Shown piece after piece: positions 41,646-42,666 of a stretch of 42,666 bases of DNA; position 1 is the first letter of the stretch; every line of letters starts with the position of its first letter. The stretch lies in NCBI GenBank assembly GCA_903929455.1, contig CAIYVA010000048.1, positions 1 through 42,666 of the forward strand. The letters run 5' to 3'. The DNA is from an uncultured Pseudomonadota bacterium (GTDB lineage: Bacteria; Pseudomonadota; Gammaproteobacteria; Steroidobacterales; Steroidobacteraceae). The position numbers were made by a program, and so were the translations under genes. The notes beneath the pieces are model-generated. The model saw only the letters and a program-made list of their open reading frames with translations, made no database searches and was not told where the DNA came from.

Positions 41646-42587
41646 TTAGGGCTCGGGATCCGATCCTTCAGTGACCCCTTCAAACAAAGCAGTCGATAGA
41701 TAGCGTTCGCCCGTATCGGTGAGCACGGTCAAAATCACACTGCCAGGCGCTGCCTTGGCAGCCACTTTGAGCGCGGCGGCGACATTGCCACCGGAGGAAA
41801 TGCCGACGAATAAGCCCTCTTTTTGCGCCAACAACTTGGCCGTGGCGATGGATTCCTCATCGGTGACCGACAGGTTGTCGTCGAATACGGTGCGATCCAG
41901 CACCGGTGGAATAAAGTCTGGCGTCCACCCTTGGATTTTATGCGGCTTAAACTCACCGCCCGCCAACAGTGGCGCGTTCGCAGGTTCAGTGGTCACCACT
42001 TTAATATCCGGTCGCGCGAGTTTCAGCATCTGGCCCACGCCCGTCAGCGTGCCGCCCGTGCCCCAACCGGACACAAAATAGTCGAGGCGCTGACCGGCAA
42101 AGTCGGACAGGATTTCAGGTCCCGTCGTTTGACGATGGAAGGCTGGATTCGCTTCGTTGGCGAACTGGCTGGTCTGGAACCAACCGTGCTTCTCGGCCAA
42201 CTCTTTGGCCTTTCGCACCATACCGGAGCCTCGCTCAGCTGCCGGTGTCAGAATCACTTTGGCGCCCAGTGCGCGCATGATCTTGCGGCGCTCAATCGAG
42301 AAGGTTTCCACCATTACAGCGACAAATGGGTAGCCCTTGGCAGCAGCAACCATCGCCAATGCAATGCCTGTGTTACCTGAGGTTGCCTCGACAATGGTCT
42401 GACCAGGTTTTAATAGGCCGCGTTGTTCCGCATCGGAAATCACACCGAGCGCTAAGCGATCTTTCACCGACCCACCCGGATTGAAAAACTCCACTTTCGC
42501 GTAGAGCGTGACATGCGAGGGTGCTAAGCGATTGATGCGAACGATCGGGGTACGACCAATGGTGTCGACAATGTTGTTGTAAATCAT
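41646..42587 (-). CDS. cysK: Cysteine synthase (O-acetylserine sulfhydrylase)
   Basis: PLP enzyme making cysteine from O-acetylserine and sulfide. 313 aa from the ATG at 42587; a TTG four codons upstream is rejected because AGGTTGGA fits this ATG. K42 in NPGGSVKDR binds PLP; EATSGNTGIALA is the substrate loop; GWGTGGTLTGVG holds the phosphate; ISSGGNVAAAL closes the site. The MIYNNIVDTIGRTPIVRINR start fits CysK, though CysM cannot be excluded by eye. No sulfate-assimilation gene is adjacent. Confidence 0.92.
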   Translation of the reverse strand: MIYNNIVDTIGRTPIVRINRLAPSHVTLYAKVEFFNPGGSVKDRLALGVISDAEQRGLLKPGQTIVEATSGNTGIALAMVAAAKGYPFVAVMVETFSIERRKIMRALGAKVILTPAAERGSGMVRKAKELAEKHGWFQTSQFANEANPAFHRQTTGPEILSDFAGQRLDYFVSGWGTGGTLTGVGQMLKLARPDIKVVTTEPANAPLLAGGEFKPHKIQGWTPDFIPPVLDRTVFDDNLSVTDEESIATAKLLAQKEGLFVGISSGGNVAAALKVAAKAAPGSVILTVLTDTGERYLSTALFEGVTEGSDPEP

Positions 42588-42666
42588 GGAACTATCCAAC
42601 CTGCACGAGGTTTGAGTAAGGGAGAGAGGGGCAGTGTAGGCCTGCCGTTTTAAATAGTGAGCGACC

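Overview
The window looks like chromosomal DNA of a moderately GC-rich gammaproteobacterium. Support comes from the gene groups polA / engB / diheme cytochrome c4 / DsbA, dapF-DUF484-xerC, hemC-hemD and frmA-fghA, plus a UbiK-type accessory factor and an ArgR of gammaproteobacterial type. The arginine genes resemble those of Xanthomonadales and Bacteroidota rather than the E. coli type, so I lean towards a lineage near Xanthomonadales / Steroidobacterales. No marker here fixes the genus. I see no insertion sequence, prophage or CRISPR array; most genes are housekeeping.

Layout. 1-1033 is the start of an ABC-2 exporter operon (yadGH type, minus strand). 1126-2470 is a divergent pair resembling the flagellar master regulators FlhD and FlhC, with no flagellar gene nearby. 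2507-4995 runs nudC, a TauE/SafE permease and an NRDE/TANGO2 protein. 5089-13293 is a compact arginine operon: argR, argG, a P-loop protein of unknown function, argC, argD, argF', argB, argH. 13310-15287 is the glutathione-dependent formaldehyde detoxification pair. 15574-20545 holds an exported M20 peptidase, a hotdog thioesterase, a small LptM-like lipoprotein and polA. 20657-22944 holds engB divergent from cytochrome c4 and a lipoprotein DsbA. 23008-27018 is a two-gene minus-strand unit: a large exported HExxH / propeller / barrel protein and a PrsW-like membrane protease. 27243-29266 holds a small lipoprotein, a Tat-signal DUF917 protein and tRNA-Arg(CCG). 29380-31394 holds a membrane cytochrome c5, ubiK, a PII gene behind a sigma-54 promoter and a DUF4124 protein. 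31479-36752 holds a beta-hydroxyacid dehydrogenase, hemC, hemD, a ferredoxin-NAD reductase, an SDR epimerase and a GNAT. 36749-42587 holds rimO, dapF-DUF484-xerC, DUF971, a YkgJ-type protein and cysteine synthase.

The most interesting part is the arginine operon. Its transcarbamylase belongs to the acylornithine (argF') family, so the pathway must carbamylate an N-acylated ornithine. The specificity residue (Glu in Xanthomonas acetylornithine enzyme, Pro in Bacteroides succinylornithine enzyme) is Ala here, and several loops match the Bacteroides enzyme. This points to N-succinyl intermediates. The operon has no ArgA, no ArgJ and no GNAT domain fused to ArgB. A BioD/DUF1611-like P-loop protein sits between argG and argC. 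I propose it as the missing glutamate N-acyltransferase; this is an inference from context and distant similarity.

Starts were moved from the longest open frame where a ribosome binding site or family alignment supported a shorter one; those cases are stated in the entries.
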